Part shown: in pieces, positions 44,232 to 56,196 of the stretch | Position numbering within the stretch: the stretch's first letter is position 1 | Layout of the letters: the number at the start of each line of letters is the position of its first letter | Assembly (NCBI GenBank): GCA_963971285.1 | Contig: OZ020244.1 | Coordinates: 16,988,001-17,052,000, forward strand | Reading direction: 5' to 3' | DNA from: Astropecten irregularis | Lineage: Eukaryota > Echinodermata > Asteroidea > Paxillosida > Astropectinidae | Length of the DNA: 64,000 nt | Position numbers and translations under genes: made by a program | Notes under the pieces: model-generated | The model's database searches: none | Told to the model about the DNA's origin: nothing | What the model saw: only the letters and a program-made list of their open reading frames with translations

Positions 44232-47200
44232 GTAAGCACCACAAATTTTTTTCCTGGTTCTCGTTTGTCACTATTGTGCAGTTTCATCTTGTATTACATA
44301 ACGTGTTCGTTCACACACTGTTTAACACTTTGCATTGCGACTTTAATTGTCTTAATTGTAATTTTTTTTTGATTGGAATTAATTTGGTGCATTTTTGTTT
44401 TGAAATGACAGCACTGCCTCCACAGTAATTGCCATGTTGGGCGTACTATAGGAGTTACTTTTTGAAACAAACTATGAAGAAGGCTTGTCTTCATCTTAAA
44501 TGTAACGTTACAAGCCTCAAGTTTGGTCAGCCTTTTGAAAGTTGGACGCAAGGACAACTTGACATTACCTATGAAATTGTTCCTAGTGGTTGAAGTGGAG
44601 GGAGCCTGTCTGTGGCATGCATTTGCACTTTCCTTTCCTTTTACAGGTAGAGTAGTGAGCTCTCACTCACTAAGTTTTTGTGACTTGTGAGTTCGTTTTT
44701 CGGTAATCATTTGTGAAAGATGGGCCAAAGAATAGACACTGCCGCATTTATCTCTTGAGTAACTGTCTCAAATAACCTAATGCCTGGAGTTAAGGAGGGC
44801 CTGATACGTTTAGATCCTAGCAGGATCTTTCTCAAAGGCTAAGAAATTAAGATGTTGATAAAGATCCTGCTAGGATCGAAACGCGTCAGGCCCTCCTAAC
44901 TCCAAGCATTTTATAAATTTGCAGGTCATTATTGTGGCTGATTTAGCAGTTTGCAGCAAATAAACTGAATGAAATTTCCATGCTCGGGCAAAACTCCACA
45001 GGGTAATGAACAATAAGAAAAGGCAATAAAATACGCTAAAGCAAAATTGTTGACATATTCCAGATATCTGCTTTCTTCTGTTGATACGGTTTTATTTTTG
45101 GAATGAAAATTAATTTTTACAAAGTTCATAAAAAACCTATATTGAGACAAATGTACAATTTTGGTTTCCATTTTATACCAAAAATTGTTTGGAATACTCT
45201 ATGCAGAATTTGGGCTTTTTAGTTACCACTTAGAGCATTTTAATTAATTTTATTCAAATAAAAAATACTTTTCCAATGATCTGAAAGGGTAAGCATCTGA
45301 AAGTATCACTCTCCTAACATGATGTACTCCAGTGATCCGATTGCTTAAAAACTCTTTTGTCACTTCATCTACCAGTCGCAGCACCAACAAGTGTTGACAT
45401 GCAACAAATTGAAGGAAAATAAGACTGATTTAGAAGGCTTAACTCGATCCTTATAGGATCTTAACGGCAAAGAAAATCTTATTATTACTTGCGGTTTTAA
45501 ACTGGGGACTGTTTTGGGGGTTTATCGCGTCTTTAGCTTCCACCAGTATTTAGACACTGGCTCCTGCAGCTTTGTTTGGGCTGGGGAGACACATCTCCTG
45601 CCATTATTTATGGCCGCTTACTGATGCTAGGCACGCGCCATGCAGATGTTCTTTTGTCCCACGCACCCTTTGCAAATCAACCAAGCGGGTGTTCGGAATA
45701 AAAGGCGAAAGTTTTGGCAAGCGCGGACAATGCAAGGCAGCGTTTAAGCTCCTTACTGACATAGCTTTTCTCTTTGTTTGACAACAGCGATGATAGCTTA
45801 ACAATGGCGGCTGGCAAGTTGCCCCCCCCCCCCCCTCTCTCTCTAAAACCACACTGGCTCGTGCGGGCTGCTTCGCGTGGCGTCGCGTGCCGAGCAGCCC
45901 TGAGGCTGTTTTATTATTTTCCTGCATCCTATAATCCACCACAATGAACGCCACGCACACTGGGGACGCTTGGATACAAACTGACACAACCTCCCAATTT
46001 GAATGGAACAACTTTCTAGCACAAACAAGCTAGCCCCCCAAGACCCCCCCCACCCCAGTTTGAAAGGCACAAGTTAATGAAATCCCCTCCCCCACCTATC
46101 TGCACAATGGTCCTAGTAAGTCCACCATAAAATCCGTCTCTTTTTGTACTTCAAGTTCCCCTAATGTCTGATGACCCATCCACTGACGCCACTGTCCAAT
46201 AATGCTACTAATTGTAAACCCCTCTCCCAACTCTGCCAGCTGACTACTTCACAGCACAATTCATCCACGGTTCATTGTCGCACCACTGCAATGGCCGGGG
46301 TCGCGAGCCAAGCAACAGGCATCGCTTTGTGGCTTTGTTTGTAGCCCCACTCGTCCATGGTCGAACTGGTCCATCTTTTGCATGTAAATATAACGATGAC
46401 ATACAGGGGTGAAGTCTAAACCCTATAGGACTCGCTGCTGATGATTGAACAATGGAAGGACAATGAGACTAAGCTCCAGCAGCTGCACAGTGTGTGTGTG
46501 CAATGTGCAAATTACAAACAGACATGAATCCTGAATTCGATCAAATACCATGACAAGAAATCCCAACCAAATATGACAGGCTGAACCGTGAACACCAGTG
46601 AACTGAGACTAAAAACAACATCAACTTTTTACACTTGATTCTTTTTTAAAGGTAGTACTTCATACTTTGGTACTATTAACAAAACAGAAATCTTCACAAA
46701 TTTACCTATAACATACAGGGTATAGAGATGGTGATGGTAGAAACATACCAATTAAAGTTTTTCTGCCTGAAATGCTGTATTTATCAAGAAAAGTGTAAAA
46801 CCAATGACCCAAAACAATTTTGATCTTTAAAAGATTAAAAAATAATGGTGAAAAATAAATACTGTGGATTTTTTCACTGTTTCTCAAAAAATGGGCACCG
46901 TATGGCACTGAAATTTTCACAGATGATTGTTACTGTATCTGTCTTGATATTTTTGCTCACCAATCTGCATTTCTTTGACAAAAACCAAAGTATGATATTA
47001 CCTTTAAAGCAGGATTGAATTTCTTTTAATAACCCTTCTTAGCATCTGACAAGAGTCACAAACATTTAATACAGATAGGCTTGTGCCACAAACAAAGTTA
47101 ATTGGTGTCAGAAGTGTGCCAAAGTTTGCATAAAGGGCCTTTAAAGGCCATAGGATTATTGCCCGATGCAATCAATAAAATCCGCTTATCTACCAGCAAC

Positions 47201-49848
47201 AAACAAACTGACTTGAGAGTATGTGTACACAAGAGCATTGTCCAATCATAGAGCTCTTCCTATACCCAATGGTCCAATCAGACGGGATAAGCTGTGTTTG
47301 CTAGTGAGCAGGTGTTGTAGATAAGTGCCCATGAAAAAAAGATAGGGTAATCATAAAGTGTAAATTTTTTTTGCAAAATTAAGCTCTCGAGTGGAAGCAT
47401 AGGCCAAAAAGGGGGCTATTGGGCCCTCAAAAGAGGGCGCCACTCATAAACTTGAGTTGTTGCTTTGTTTAGGATTCAGATTCTGAATGACCTGTAGGAT
47501 ATGATAAATGATTTTAGGGGCTGGGGTCGATTTCAAGAAGACCTACAATCGATCATAACTCGAGTTACAAAGGATAACCCATCGCATCCTATGTAGGGCT
47601 GCAATGCATTCATTGCACCATCAATTGATAAGTTAAGATGAGTTTGGTGAAATTTACCCCTGGAAAGATAATTCAAGAGTTAAGCTTTAAGGTGCATGCT
47701 ATCATCCTTGGTCATGAAATTTAAAACCTTTTCTTTGCTCCCTTTGCTTGACAGTTCAGATTTAGACATGATTCAAAGTTCCAACTCCTCACTGTGCTGT
47801 GAAATCACTCAAAACGATCTTATTGTTGTTCTTTTCCTGTTTCTGCAGTTATCAAAGCGAGAGTTAAATCGGAAAAGATGGCGGTCAAGAAAGGTTTCGA
47901 TGCCCACAACATGCAGAAGCTTCCCCTACCGGTGTTGACGAGCGCCCAGAGATCCTACAAGCTGTGGGTACGAGAAGTGTACAAAGGACACCAGTTCATC
48001 GCTGTGGGGAGCCATCCTGAGATTTTCACCTCTTACTATGAATCTCTGTGTGGAGTGTCCAACTTGGAGGTTGGCAAAACCTACGTTATCATGGGTAAGT
48101 GTCCTAAAATTGTGTATCATTTGTACATATAATGGCACAATTATGTGGGTTTTTCTTAAGAAAAGTTTGGTCTTTTTTTCCTGAATTTTATTACATTTGC
48201 AACTGGTCTCAAATCTACCCAAATTGCTATGTTCACAATTCAAATCTGGTTGGTTTTCATGGTGCATTGACTGAAAAGAAACAATGGTAATTTACTGGAA
48301 AGACAAGTACAAACTGAAGAGCATAAAGATGCAATAGCGCCCTCTGTTGACAGAAAAGAACTTTAATTCAGCAGTCCCACCAAGCTCAAGTTGCATGAAA
48401 CTGAGGCTGCATTTGAATCTGTTGTCTCGAGCTAGGGCTAGGTCTTCACTCCTTTGGAAATATGCAGAGACACCAAGACAATAGACCTAGCCGTACGTAG
48501 CTCTGGAAACCACGGTCTTATAATGCTACCAAAAGCTTCATGAATGAAAACAGGGTATCAATGAAAATATGCCATCAAAGGCAAACATGTACAAGAAAGA
48601 CCAGACAAAATATCATGTTCACTTCAATTTGACAGCATTGGATCATGGGAACTGAGTTAAAGGAGGTGATGTTGGATTTATTATTAACATGTTCTTGTTG
48701 TTGGTCTTACAGGTATGCTGACAAATACACAGCTGAAGTTCACCAACTGCAATTGGAGGGAACCCTGGTCAAAGATCTCCAGACACCAGAGACGAGGCCT
48801 GAGATACTGGTACGAGAAGAACTGCGACTCATGCCAGGTAATTACCATCCCGATCATGCTCAAATCAAACACCATGGAGATGTAAATTTGAAGAGCTCTG
48901 GGGCCATTTTCTAGAAAGCTCTTAAATGGCCAGAGCCTCTCATTTATCGACCAGTCCATTTTCCACTTCAACAATCTTGCTCACCAAATTGGCTTGATAA
49001 ATGAAAAACGCAGCGAGCATGACATTGGGAAATCAAAAACCTCTCGAAACAACCAGAATAAGACCCACACAAAAGTACAGAACTCATCTACGATCTCATT
49101 ACCTAGAGTGTTAATGGTCGTAAAAAAAATCCCCATTAACCGTAACATGAAAATACATCTTTTCTGACAAAAAAATATGAATTATTCAGCAGCGTTTCCG
49201 ATGCCCAATTATTTTCAAAGTCTGAACTTAACCATGCGTGTAATAAACTTTCTGAAATTCTTTGCCAAAAAAATTGGTATTAAAGAGAGACGTGGCCAGG
49301 TTATACACAATGTACATGTAAGGGTTTGCAAAAATTGCACCTGACAAAAATACAAAGAAAATGCATGAAATTAATATCTATAATTTATACAGCATAGAGC
49401 AGGAATGAGATTGACCAATGGTAAAAGAAAATCTGATAACAACTGACAGGGGGCATAACAAATCTCCTTTTTACTTTGAACACAGCCTGTGAGGAACAAA
49501 ATCTGGAATCCAGAACCAAAAAATCTGAGAAATCTCATCCCTGAAATAGAAGAAGAGCTGCAACTTTAAGATGGACTAACGTCATTTCTTCTCAATTTAT
49601 TGTCCAAACAGATTGACACCTGTGGTCCTTCCATGTGTGGGGAGAAGGAAAAGGCCCGTGCAGAGAGAGGCGACAGCTGCCAGTGGGATCCCATGAACGG
49701 CCGGTGTGAGAACCTCCACTCATCGTGCGTCAGACATGACGGCGGGTCCTGCAAATGGTTTCAAACTGCCGAGCTGCAGTCACGGAAGAACTGCACGGGG
49801 ACACCGTACAAGATGCCGCCGACAAAGTTGAATCGCATCCTTCCTTAA
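44096..49848 (+). CDS. TIMP: TIMP-like gene D, complete, four coding exons
   Basis: The join is 44096-44231, 47849-48094, 48713-48837 and 49612-49848, with introns in phases 1, 1 and 0; the product is 247 residues. A 28-residue signal peptide (leucine-rich LVCLLLLVFIL, ending GVSA) precedes mature CSCMPHHTQHHFC. Then come VIKARVKS (strand A), SYKLWVREVYKG (strand B), SLCGVS, TNCNWREPW, KNCDSC and the seven-cysteine C-terminal exon with GSCKW. Total cysteines: fourteen. Residue 2 is Ser and the surface near Cys70 (SLCGVS) is close to the vertebrate pattern, so of the complete copies this one and gene C best keep the metalloproteinase-binding ridge. The loop between strands A and B is only a little longer than usual. 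It lacks the extra intron of gene C. The tail is rich in Lys, Pro and Arg. Expected role: secreted metalloproteinase inhibitor or collagen-associated matrix protein. Confidence 0.9.
44780..44955. repeat. Inverted pair of the GATCCTGCTAGGATC repeat
   Basis: CCTGGAGTTAAGGAGGGCCT on the left mirrors CAGGCCCTCCTAACTCCAAG on the right. Confidence 0.7.
46646..47007 (+). mobile_element. TTAA-type MITE M1, full length
   Basis: TTAA flanks; left AGGTAGTACTTCATACTTTG, right ACCAAAGTATGATATTACCT. Confidence 0.88.
47524..47661. mobile_element. Palindromic MITE family M5
   Basis: Same organisation as 29162-29303: GGGGTCGATTTCAAGAAGAC at the left, TTGGTGAAATTTACCCC at the right. Confidence 0.7.
47849..48094 (+). 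CDS. TIMP: TIMP D exon 2
   Basis: Acceptor CTGTTTCTGCAG with a strong pyrimidine tract; split codon G+TT gives Val. Encodes VIKARVKSEKMAVKKG through SLCGVSNLEVGKTYVIM. Donor G|GTAAGT, phase 1. Confidence 0.88.
48713..48837 (+). CDS. TIMP: TIMP D exon 3
   Basis: Acceptor TGGTCTTACAG; split codon G+GT gives Gly. Encodes MLTNTQLKFTNCNWREPW and KNCDSCQ. Donor CAG|GTAATT, phase 0. Confidence 0.87.
49612..49848 (+). CDS. TIMP: TIMP D exon 4: C-terminal domain
   Basis: Acceptor ATTGTCCAAACAG, phase 0; stop TAA at 49846-49848. 78 residues with DTC, SMC, DSC, GRC, SSC, GSC and KNC. Confidence 0.9.
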   Translation: MDTCGPSMCGEKEKARAERGDSCQWDPMNGRCENLHSSCVRHDGGSCKWFQTAELQSRKNCTGTPYKMPPTKLNRILP

Positions 49849-51276
49849 GATCCATGATTCCAGTGAAGTTTTCCGTCTTTCTGAGACCATTTGAAAATAG
49901 TGGACATATGTTTCAAACAGTGAACACGACCAGCTTCCCCAATGCACAAACAAACCATCCCAGAACCAATTGCGTTTCTCCTAAAGTCGTCTCAAATCAC
50001 ACCACGTTCAACCTCTACTTGGATCAAATTTTCTCCGTCAAATTCAATTTTGTCGTCAAGCAGTCAAGTTTCCCTTTATATAAAAACTATTTTCTTACAT
50101 GTTCTTTCTTTTTAAATGAAAATGGGAAAATAAGCAGAGCCTCATTTTGTAGGAATTGGTCGTATATACTTGAAATGCTAACTTGCCCAGAATCCTGATG
50201 GGGTTTCCATGTTTGTGCACGAACCTGAACCTATGTAAACTATGTAAACTCCGAAAGAAAATGACCACTTCAAGACAATGAATGAATGTATATAATTATT
50301 CTATTCTATTATTTCCAAAATTTCATCTTCCACAAGTGCAAGAGAAGCGACTTTTGACCAAAATGTACTGCTGTGCCATATTTTCTTCTATGTTTCAGTA
50401 CATATGTAACATAACTGTACATTGCTGAGCAACTGTGTTGAGCATTTAAAATGTTTCATAGCAATTTTTGGACGTTTGAATTCCAAACACTGCTGCTTCA
50501 CAAACCAGGCGAGTTTGTAAAATGTACATGCAATTTTTCTATGACAGGCAGCGGCCACCTTTAACAGCCATCTCAGCATTCACATGATTATTGCGCACGT
50601 CTTATTTACCAGCGTAATTATTGATTTTTGACAGAAACAAATTTGTTCCGCTTGAAATTCTGCGACGTAAGTGTTGATCTGACCTGCTTTCACCAACAGC
50701 AGTTCTGTGTTTGTGGCGTTTGTTTGTTTTTGTTTTTTTGGTTCTCGTATTTGATTAGAAGATAATAACCTTGAATATGAAGAGGGAATTAATTAATTAC
50801 ATGAGGGACATTGCTGGTGTTTATCGAGGAAGTCTTGAGTTTTTGTGGAAAGGAATTATTGATGCCGATTGATTTTTATGTTCCCCGTCTTTTTATTGTC
50901 AGAGTAACTGTATTTATATGTGTAATATATGTTGATAAAGCTTTCTAAATTTAACCAAACATTCTGTGCATTATCAAATATTTAACTTCCTTGAAATTTC
51001 CTAAACAGATTATTAAACTACAATTGTGTATTTTTGTTTTTATAGAAAAGCATACTTGGATCAAATAATGGATTTTCTTTGTAAAGCTCTTAGGGAAAAG
51101 CTGTCTAATTCTTTCTGCCTACTATCAAATCTGTGTTTATTTCTTTGCGAAAGGCTTTATAACTTGTCTTGGGATTATTCGAGCAATTTCACAGGTGGCC
51201 AAGTCTTTGTTTTTGTTTATGGGGCTATTATTCTAAATATATTTAATTTACGCATCTTTGTTGAAGTATACAGTGT

Positions 51277-51282
51277 AATAAA
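51277..51282 (+). other. Possible polyadenylation signal of TIMP gene D
   Basis: A cluster of AATAAA motifs from 51277 to about 51328, 1.4 kb after the stop. A long 3' UTR is possible, but AT-rich chance matches are likely. Confidence 0.25.
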
Positions 51283-51455
51283 TAAGGTCTGAGTGTAATA
51301 AATGATGTTTTAAGTGTAATAAATAAAAGTTTATTAACTGATGAAATTCAATATTTGAGTATTGTTCTGTTTCAATAGATTTTGGTTGTCGATATTAACA
51401 ACATTATTAAGAAAACTAAGAAAAAGGAAAAGTAAGAAAACATACAAAGCACTAA

Positions 51456-51572
51456 GATTGATCTTATTAAAGTGTGAATCAATCCTAATTGCTAAGCAAA
51501 GTGTGCTGTCACAATACAAATCACTATGGTGATACTGACAACTCATCTTAAGATCAACCTTAGTGCCAGGCC
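51456..51572. mobile_element. Inverted-repeat MITE family M6
   Basis: TTGATCTTATTAAAGTGTGA to TCTTAAGATCAACCTTAGTG, with TCACAATACAAATCACTATG in the centre. An inverted relative lies at 59719-59835. Confidence 0.65.
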
Positions 51573-53349
51573 TTTGTGCTTCACATACTGTCTGAGGACA
51601 CATACGGTATAGTGTTTTCTATTGTCCCTGTACTAACCAGTTAATAATAAACACCAACAGACTTTTAGCACACATTTGTCAGTTTGTAAGTCCAAGGACG
51701 ACTTTGAACAAAAGAAGTCTGTTCGAGGACAAGAATGGTTCTATTATAATTCCTTTATCCTCCTGTTCTCGATCCAGATGCAGGGCTTGTAGGCCTTCAC
51801 AATGCACCCAACACATGATATACTAAGGGTTCATTAAAACATAACAAATCGACACTTTTCTCACAGATACCCATTTACTCATTGTCCAAGAGAAGCAATT
51901 GGAGCAAAGCGTCTTGCTCAAGGATGCATCCACCATGGCTTATAATGGCTGGGCTCAAACCCATGAGCCAACCAGAGCTTTCTTCTTCTGAACTCAGATA
52001 GAGGGCGCTCTACTAAAATGGCATCATGTGCACGGACTTCATCAAAGATAGCCTACAACGGACCCAGATTGGGTATGCGCAAAGCATTCAGGGTAAAATT
52101 GTTGCTAGGGCTAGAATGATGTACAAATGGCACAAAGATTCTCCACTGTCCTTTGAATGCACATGCGTAGTGCCAAAATAGACTATCTTCGATAAGGTCC
52201 ATAAGCTGCACGCTGCATGTAACTAAATTTCTCTCCATTCTTTTATCGTAATTTTATCAATTTGTACAGAGCTTTGAGATTGTTATGCAATGTGAAGCTC
52301 TACTTAAGAATTGTATTCATTATTATTATTACGTACACCACGCAATGTTTGTAGTTTATTTCAGGGTTCCAGTTATTATATGTTCTAACAGGAACAATTA
52401 CGTGGAAAACGTACCCAGCTGTAAGTACTATCAGAAGCACCTCCCGTCCCAAACAAGTTATTCACATAGTGCACCATACAGCCATGATATTATTATATGT
52501 CCACAAGATGCAATGGCATAAATTTGAGCCAAATTATGGCCTAATCCTATTGTAACAGGAACAGTTCTGACATTTCAATTGATCTCACATTTCTCTGTCT
52601 CCTTGCATGTCTTCCATTCAACCTGGGCCTCCATTCACTCAAAGGAACAGTTATAAATATCAGGTAATTCGACAAGCCCTACCTTTACCATCTAGGGACC
52701 CCAATTGAGGCCGGGCTGTTACTGAAGCTGTGAAATATGTGGCCATAAATCACACAGTTTGCGATTCTCATTACAGTTGAAAATACATGTAGGTGTAGAG
52801 TTATAGCACAGAGTCTACTGTTACCATATTGGCCATATCTCAGGTGCCCGGACGACCGCAGAAGTGACAGGCGAAGAGCAAATACCACTTGGCCTGGTAT
52901 TTTGAGAAGACTTTCGAGTGCGCGGCCCGAGATCAAATTATCACGTTAATTAAAGGGCGGGGTGTGAAGGAATCGCATCAAAGCGTTTGCTTAATTCGGT
53001 CAAGAATCAACTTTGGCCACCAGAGGAAAATTGAGGAGCACTGCCACAAAGCTTTATCTCTATAGTGCCAGCATTCTGCGCGTGGTACAACAAACATATT
53101 TCGCCGTGAATTCAGGCCGTGTCTCGCGGGAAAGTCGCGCTATCAAATCTCACAAGTTTTTGTTTTTGGTTTTGACATTGAATTCGTTGAAGCACTCCTG
53201 CATAAGAGCTAGCAATAGAATAGTTTTTTTCTTAATATTTTGAAAAAGTAAGCTTCCCGACCAAAAATAAACCATGTTCAATGTTTTATTCACTTAATCC
53301 AATATGCTACCTCAAAAGTGAATTTTGTGAAGTGAAAACTATCATTAAC

Positions 53350-53539
53350 GTAGTGAACACGACAAGTGGTTACGTAATGAGTCATTTGGGCATGACGCGT
53401 AGCTGGGTCGCACCCGCAGCCCAGCTCGTCAGTCCCGTGTCAAGCAATCCAAGTAAGTGAACCAATCTTTCAAGTGCGACCCAGCTATACTCGCCACGCC
53501 TGAATAATTTATTACATAACCACTTGTCGCGTTCACTAC
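53350..53539. mobile_element. Long inverted-repeat MITE
   Basis: Left arm GTAGTGAACACGACAAGTGG to AGCTGGGTCGCAC is answered by GTGCGACCCAGCT to CCACTTGTCGCGTTCACTAC. Arms are about 65 bp with a 60-bp centre. Confidence 0.85.
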
Positions 53540-54520
53540 AGTGGATGGTGAGTACGTAGGGCCGAATTATACTGAGTGGTCGAAGCTTGAAGAAAACAAA
53601 AATCAGCCTTTTACGCAGACAATTACCAAGATATGACGGCCAGATAATATGGGGAAAAAAAAGAGAGAGATGCAATGAAAACAAGAAGAATGGAATTTTA
53701 TCGCTGTTACAAAACAAGAAAAAACTAGCACATGAGAGTCCAGGAAATGAGATGAGGGGAGAAAAAGCTACATCACATCAGACGAGGACTCTCTTGTACA
53801 TTGGAACTTTTAAAATCTACCTAAAACATCAGACATTCCATGGTCAGCCATCATGTATTAAGAAAGAGCATTTCCCATACAGAAATGTGACGATTTTCTT
53901 ATTGTGTATGTGTGCTTCAATGATTCCTCATAGTTCATTACCTCGAGTACATGATTCATCAGACAGCTACTCATGGTTTCTACGTACGGATAGACACGAA
54001 TATAAAGTACCCTGAAAAAAAAAAATGCCTACGTTGTTCACTGTGGAGTATTCATATGGATAGAGGAAAATCAAAAATGTTCAAAGCCATGGACTAATGA
54101 ACTATAGAGTGGTAAGAGTCACACTGTCATTAAACAACGTAGGCCCTAAAATGCTGCGACAAGCAAATAAAGCACATGTCTAGATCCCATAAGGGCTGTC
54201 TGCGGGGCGGTTAGTTAGACTACAGGCCGATTGCTGGATGTCGCAAGTGTCTGAAATATCCATCAGTGATTGATAGCGCTATTATCTCCGCACGTCATGG
54301 AGGGTTTTATGATTTCACTGACGTACAGGTTTCCACTTTATCACCGTTGTTAATTAACTGGGATGTGTATCCATAAAGACTGAAGGCTATAACTCTCAAT
54401 GCCAATGTTGCAGGGTTTTCAATGTTACATGCTTTCAAACAAAACTCCGCAAAACGAAAATATACAACAATTCTTGAGTTTACTCCCAGGCGACATGGTA
54501 TGGGCTTTCCGCACTCAGTA

Positions 54521-54710
54521 CTACACTGGAACGCCGCTATAACAAACATGGCAGGATGCAGAGATATTGTCTGTTATAGCGGTCGTTCGTTAAAGTGATC
54601 TAAAGAACCATATTGGGCATGTATTGTGCACAAAAATTGGGAGCCAAGGATGATGTTTGGTACAGCCAAATGTTCGATTACAGTGTTTGTTATAGCGGCG
54701 TTCCACTGTA
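54521..54710. mobile_element. Inverted-repeat element with GTTATAGCGGCGTTCCACTG ends
   Basis: Left CACTGGAACGCCGCTATAAC and right GTTATAGCGGCGTTCCACTG are complementary. Relatives at 793-1000 and about 9645-9700. Confidence 0.8.
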
Positions 54711-56106
54711 TACAATAACACTGTAAAATATGGAAATTGGTTACGTAAAAAAAATTAAAAGAAGATTTTTATCAATGACAAACAGATTGCAATTCCCTCT
54801 AAGAGTTATAGTAAGGAGCACTACAGTAAAAACAATCGGTATCAAAAATGAAGAGGGAAAAAACTGATAGGAAAAAAACAATATTGTTCTCCTAATGTTG
54901 TCTTGGGGCAAGGGACAAAATCAATACTCAGAAGGATGGTACGAAGCATTCCAATCGATCATCGTGCAAATTAATGGGGAAATCGGCTCAGATCCGGTTA
55001 TATCTCATTAGATCCGGTCTAAACTGGTTGGGGATAGTAGCCTTCGAGCCAGACACATAAACATACAGGTACATTAACCACATGAATTCATTTCTCATGC
55101 AATCTTCAGTCATAATGAGTTAGTCTTGCTCTCAAGGAGTTACAATGCTCATCTGTCTGTGGACATGCTTGAGGGCGACCTTGAGGACAGGGGCTTACGC
55201 TTCATGGTCGTGAGGTTCAGCTCAGGGTGGAGAAGCATGGCCCCGAGACTTCATCAGTCCCTAGCCTGGCCAGGCAGATCTCTTCTGCATTACTGACTCA
55301 GTTGTACATTCAACTTGGCATGCGTAAAAACTCATATGGTATGGAAGCCAGGCTTCGCAAATCAAAAAATGGGCTACTTGCTTACATTGGCTCTTAATAT
55401 TAATAAAGGTTCTGAAATATAAACATTTTACAAGTGGCTTGAGTTGTTTTGATTGTACACGGCCCAAGAATCAGTCCCCCTTTACACAGGCCGCCTGCTC
55501 TGTGGGTCTGACACACATGTTGCAGTTCAGTCTGAGGTTATTTCCCTTCGCTAAAAGGTTTTTTTAATAGTGAGAGTGGACGGCTAAAGTGCAATGTTTT
55601 GATTTCATCACATTCTTGTAAGTTATTCCTTTTAGTAACATACACACAAAAAAAGGCAAAGAGATCCATTTGTGAAATTGTAAATAAGGATAGGATTAAT
55701 ATTGCCCGTTCCCGAATTGATTTATGTTATGAAAGCAATCAAACATTCACAAGGACGAGAGCAAATTGGCACAACGTGGAATGCAGTCTTCGACGAGAAG
55801 TACCCGAATATTGTCAAACGGGGGTTGTTCGTGTGCATGCACCCCTAACGATGATGGCCTGTTCTGTTGATTCTGCACTCTGCTTGGCACGCCACGTCCG
55901 TCGAGTGGCCTGCCGATATTGATTCAAGATACAGCGCAGCAGCAGCAGCGGCGGCGGCATTGCACTCGCCGCTGCCCGTGCAGCCTCAACCCTCTGGCCA
56001 AACGGTCTTGATCATCCCAGACAATTCAATCAAATTAATCATGCACGGGGGCGGACGGAACAAGGCGTGTGATGTGAGAAGCAAGAAAGAAGATGTGTGG
56101 ACTTAC

Positions 56107-56196
56107 CATCTCCTTGTGGTTTGGGTAGAAGGCCTGATCAATCAGAGGAAACTTGTCTCGTCCGTGCTTGCCTTGCATTTTGGTTAGCTGTGCAAA
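56107..56196 (-). CDS. SYN: Synapsin exon ending PNHKEM
   Basis: 30 codons, phase 0 at both ends; acceptor CACACTGAAG, donor ATG|GTAAGT. Encodes [20 protein letters not shown] followed by [10 protein letters not shown]. The intron after this exon is the one that would hold the TIMP genes. Confidence 0.93.

Larger units (their letters stand above)
44232..47848 (+). other. Intron 1 of TIMP gene D
   Basis: A 3.6-kb intron with a GATCC-hairpin repeat pair (44780-44955), M1 (46646-47007) and M5 (47524-47661). No other coding signal was seen. Confidence 0.6.
51283..56106. other. Stretch between TIMP gene D and the synapsin exons
   Basis: Part of the inferred synapsin intron. It contains inverted-repeat elements (51456-51572, 53350-53539, 54521-54710) and no supported exon on either strand. 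A CAG/CGG trinucleotide tract lies near 55935-55960. Confidence 0.55.

Noticed and set aside
17823..44955. GATCCTGCTAGGATC repeats followed by GAAACGCGTC as further hammerhead ribozymes
   Set aside because: The stem II-like hairpin and GAAAC block are present (best at 44860-44890), but CTGATGA is not at the required place before the hairpin (GAGAAA stands there).
1..56106. Further synapsin exons on the - strand
   Set aside because: I looked for the segments that should follow PNHKEM (glycine-rich ATP-grasp motifs) and found none by eye. A translated search would be decisive.
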